Assembly (NCBI RefSeq): GCF_000472385.1
Contig: NZ_AWZU01000005.1
Location: forward strand, 152,341-216,340
DNA from: Bradyrhizobium sp. ARR65
Lineage (GTDB): Bacteria > Pseudomonadota > Alphaproteobacteria > Rhizobiales > Xanthobacteraceae
Direction: 5' to 3'
DNA: 64,000 nt
The notes beneath the pieces are model-generated. The model was not told the DNA's origin. It searched no databases and saw only the letters and a program-made list of their open reading frames with translations. The position numbers and the translations under genes are program-made. Of the stretch, positions 62,253-64,000 are shown one piece after another. How positions within the stretch are numbered: the first letter of the stretch is position 1; every line of letters begins with the position of its first letter.

Positions 62253-62843
62253 TCAATTGACCGGCAGCCCCAAATGTCCGCGAAAGCGGTTCTTCAGGAA
62301 CACGCCATCTCGCGGTGGCAACGCACGCGCGACATGCGCCGTACTGACGCGGATGCGCGCGAAGTGCGGACCATCGAAGTTCCGCAGCTTGCGACGCAAT
62401 GCGGCGATCCCCTCGAAATCGGCAATGTCGCTGACCGAGTGAAAGCCGGCGCCGCCAGCGATCACCTCGAGCCGGGAACCGAGGCCGGAATGGCTCATCT
62501 GCATGCCGGTTTCGCCGAAATGGCCATTGTCGAGCACGATGATTGCGAGATTGCCGGGCTTCTTCGCCGCGATCGTCAAAAGGCTGCCGATCCCCATCAA
62601 CTGCTCACCGTCGCCGGTGATCACGGCAACGGGCCGCTTGGGCTGCGCCAGCGCAAGCCCGAGCCCGATCATCGCAGCCCCGCCCATCGCGCCCCACAGA
62701 TAGAAATTGGCGGCATTCTCGCCGGCATCGAACACGTCATAGGACGATGAGCCGAGGCCGCTGACGACCAGGAGATCGCTGCGATCCTCGAGCAGCGCCT
62801 TCACCGCCTCGCGGCGATCCAGGAGGTGAGGATTGGTCGTCAT
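62253..62843 (-). CDS. TPP-binding decarboxylase subunit (sulfopyruvate/phosphonopyruvate decarboxylase beta type)
   Basis: 196 residues from the ATG at 62843, which shares one base with the stop of the next-upstream gene (TGATG). It has the TPP motif GDGEQLMGIGSLLTIAA...LDNGHFGETG and AMGGAAMIGLGLALAQP. As in ComE of sulfopyruvate decarboxylase, the TPP-binding half is a separate polypeptide. With the partner subunit it should decarboxylate a 2-oxo acid; which one is not shown. Confidence 0.85.
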   Translation of the reverse strand: MTTNPHLLDRREAVKALLEDRSDLLVVSGLGSSSYDVFDAGENAANFYLWGAMGGAAMIGLGLALAQPKRPVAVITGDGEQLMGIGSLLTIAAKKPGNLAIIVLDNGHFGETGMQMSHSGLGSRLEVIAGGAGFHSVSDIADFEGIAALRRKLRNFDGPHFARIRVSTAHVARALPPRDGVFLKNRFRGHLGLPVN

Positions 62844-63418
62844 CACTTCGCCTCCGTCCACTTCTTGCGGCCGATCATACGCTGCGAGATCAACACGGCG
62901 ATCTGCTGATCGCTGTCGAAGGCTAGGGAGGCCGCGGCGGAGGTCACCTCCTCGGCATCCTCGGGCCGCTCCAGCCGCAACACCGTCACGCCCATGATCT
63001 CCAGCGCCCCTCGCGTCGCCTTGCCCATGGGGATCTGCCACGGGTTGAACTCGGCCCATTCGCCGCGCATGGTCACGAAGGTGAGAAACGGCAGGCGGCA
63101 GCTCGCGAGCAGGGAGAGCATGTTGACGCAATTGCCGACCCCGCTCGACTGCATCAACAGCACCGCGCGATCGCCCCCGAGCCAGGCGCCGGCACAGAGC
63201 GCCACGCCTTCCTCCTCGGTCGTCAGCACCGTGGTGTTGATGGCGCTATCGCCATGCGACAACTGGATCAGCCGTGAATGCCCGGCATCGGGGACGTAGC
63301 AGACCTGCGATACACCGGCCGCCTTCAGCGCCTTGTAGATATCGAGCGGCCAGTCGCGGCTTGTTACATCGTCTGCTGTCGCAAGGTCGGCCATCATCTC
63401 CTCGGGGCTCGTTCGCAT
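62843..63418 (-). CDS. TPP-enzyme pyrimidine-domain subunit (sulfopyruvate decarboxylase alpha type)
   Basis: 191 residues, the N-terminal TPP-enzyme half as its own protein: KALKAAGVSQVCYVPDAGHS, TTEEEGVALCAGAWLGG (with the cofactor-activating Glu) and LLMQSSGVGNCVNML. It resembles ComD and pairs with the next gene, which it overlaps by one base. Start at 63418 is the first ATG; ATGs at 63397 and 63394 with GAGGAG beside them are alternatives. Confidence 0.84.
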   Translation of the reverse strand: MRTSPEEMMADLATADDVTSRDWPLDIYKALKAAGVSQVCYVPDAGHSRLIQLSHGDSAINTTVLTTEEEGVALCAGAWLGGDRAVLLMQSSGVGNCVNMLSLLASCRLPFLTFVTMRGEWAEFNPWQIPMGKATRGALEIMGVTVLRLERPEDAEEVTSAAASLAFDSDQQIAVLISQRMIGRKKWTEAK

Positions 63419-63577
63419 GCTGCCGAGGCTTAGAAGAAAAGCCGGCCCGCCTCTCTTCTTATCTGGTTCACCCTGTCATGCCCGAATTTTATAGCGAAGT
63501 CACCGCGAGTGCGATGCCACCTCTCCCTCCGGGAGAAGTAGAGGTGAAGAAGAGCTCGCGGCAATTTTGCAACAAAT

Positions 63578-64000
63578 TTAGCCCGGGATGCGAACCGGAA
63601 GCGACTCGATCCCGCGCACGAAGCTGGAATAGACGCGCTTGGGCTCCCCGACCACCTCGATGCGTTCGAAGCGCTTGAGGATCTCTTCCCAGACGATGCG
63701 GAGTTGCAGCTCGGCGAGGCGCATGCCGACGCAGCGGTGGATGCCGAAGCCGAACGACAGATGCGTGCGCGGGCGTGGCCTGTCGATGATGAACTCGCCT
63801 GCCCGCTCGATCACCTCCTCGTCGCGATTGCCCGAGACGTACCACATCACGACGCGATCGCCTTTCTTGATCTTCTTGCCGCCAAGCTCGGTATCCTCAA
63901 GCGCGGTGCGCCGCATATGGGCGAGCGGCGTTTGCCACCGGATCACCTCCGGCACCATCGAGTCGATCAGCTCAGGGTTCGCGCGCAGCTTCTCGTATTC
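63578..64000 (-). CDS. Cytochrome P450, C-terminal part (cut by window edge)
   Basis: The last 140 residues of a P450. The haem-ligand loop [15 protein letters not shown] has the invariant Cys, and the meander [10 protein letters not shown] and I-helix-side [14 protein letters not shown] are typical. The gene continues beyond 64000, so the start and substrate are unseen. The bacterial class needs ferredoxin partners not present here. Confidence 0.93.
   Translation of the reverse strand, partial: EYEKLRANPELIDSMVPEVIRWQTPLAHMRRTALEDTELGGKKIKKGDRVVMWYVSGNRDEEVIERAGEFIIDRPRPRTHLSFGFGIHRCVGMRLAELQLRIVWEEILKRFERIEVVGEPKRVYSSFVRGIESLPVRIPG

Overview
The window looks like chromosome of a Bradyrhizobium-type alphaproteobacterium (Nitrobacteraceae). 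The support is uniformly high GC, many short-chain dehydrogenase, CoA-transferase and acyl-CoA dehydrogenase genes, SorAB sulfite oxidation, PutA, the YcjX/YcjF pair, GGAAC-N16-CGTT (EcfG-type) promoter candidates and dispersed palindromic intergenic repeats of the type seen in that group. I see no rRNA, tRNA, transposase, integrase or CRISPR array. The left edge is intergenic repeat sequence and the right edge cuts a cytochrome P450 gene.

Layout. 0-2.1 kb: a structured repeat, a small Cys-motif protein and a Tat-type serine hydrolase. 9.6-2.1 kb, minus strand: a long run of SDR, duplicated membrane protein, gluconate-2-dehydrogenase-type subunit 3, GMC oxidoreductase, DUF763, NUDIX, MarC and a histone-H1-like tailed protein. 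9.8-15 kb: a stress island (YciE/F ferroxidase-like, erythromycin-esterase-like, methyltransferase, CBS pair, YbhB/PEBP, OsmC) in which four EcfG-like promoters can be seen; one appears to drive a short terminator-ended RNA. 15-26 kb: SDR, J-domain membrane protein, a cytochrome c paired with a secreted haem/propeller protein, an M1 aminopeptidase, a DapA-family aldolase and an orphan form-II CoxL-like molybdoenzyme. 26-28 kb: a c-di-GMP group (HD-GYP enzyme and PilZ receptor).

28-33 kb: AraC and IclR regulators and a three-gene minus-strand operon (acetoacetate-decarboxylase-like, Tat-exported substrate-binding protein, SDR) with a perfect 12-bp inverted repeat across its promoter. 33.7-40 kb: small secreted or hypothetical proteins, a candidate sRNA with a strong terminator, a metallo-hydrolase/cyclic-nucleotide-binding pair, and a secreted haem protein. 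40-50 kb: CoA-transferase, PutA, cold-shock protein, SorAB, a membrane/2Fe-2S/adenylate-cyclase fusion and a GT39 transferase. 50-56 kb: YcjF/YcjX, a hemolysin-III-family protein, SDRs and a MarR regulator with a perfect palindromic operator. 56-64 kb: a LysR-flanked operon (acyl-CoA dehydrogenase, CoA-transferase, FAS1-like hydratase, benzoylformate-decarboxylase-like enzyme), a split TPP decarboxylase and the P450.

The themes are oxidation of organic acids and alcohols with periplasmic electron transfer, nucleotide second-messenger signalling, and a general-stress island. The most novel-looking items are the redox-domain adenylate cyclase, the EcfG-like regulon with its candidate sRNA, the IclR/acetoacetate-decarboxylase cassette with its large operator, and the second C-rich-loop sRNA candidate near 35.3 kb.
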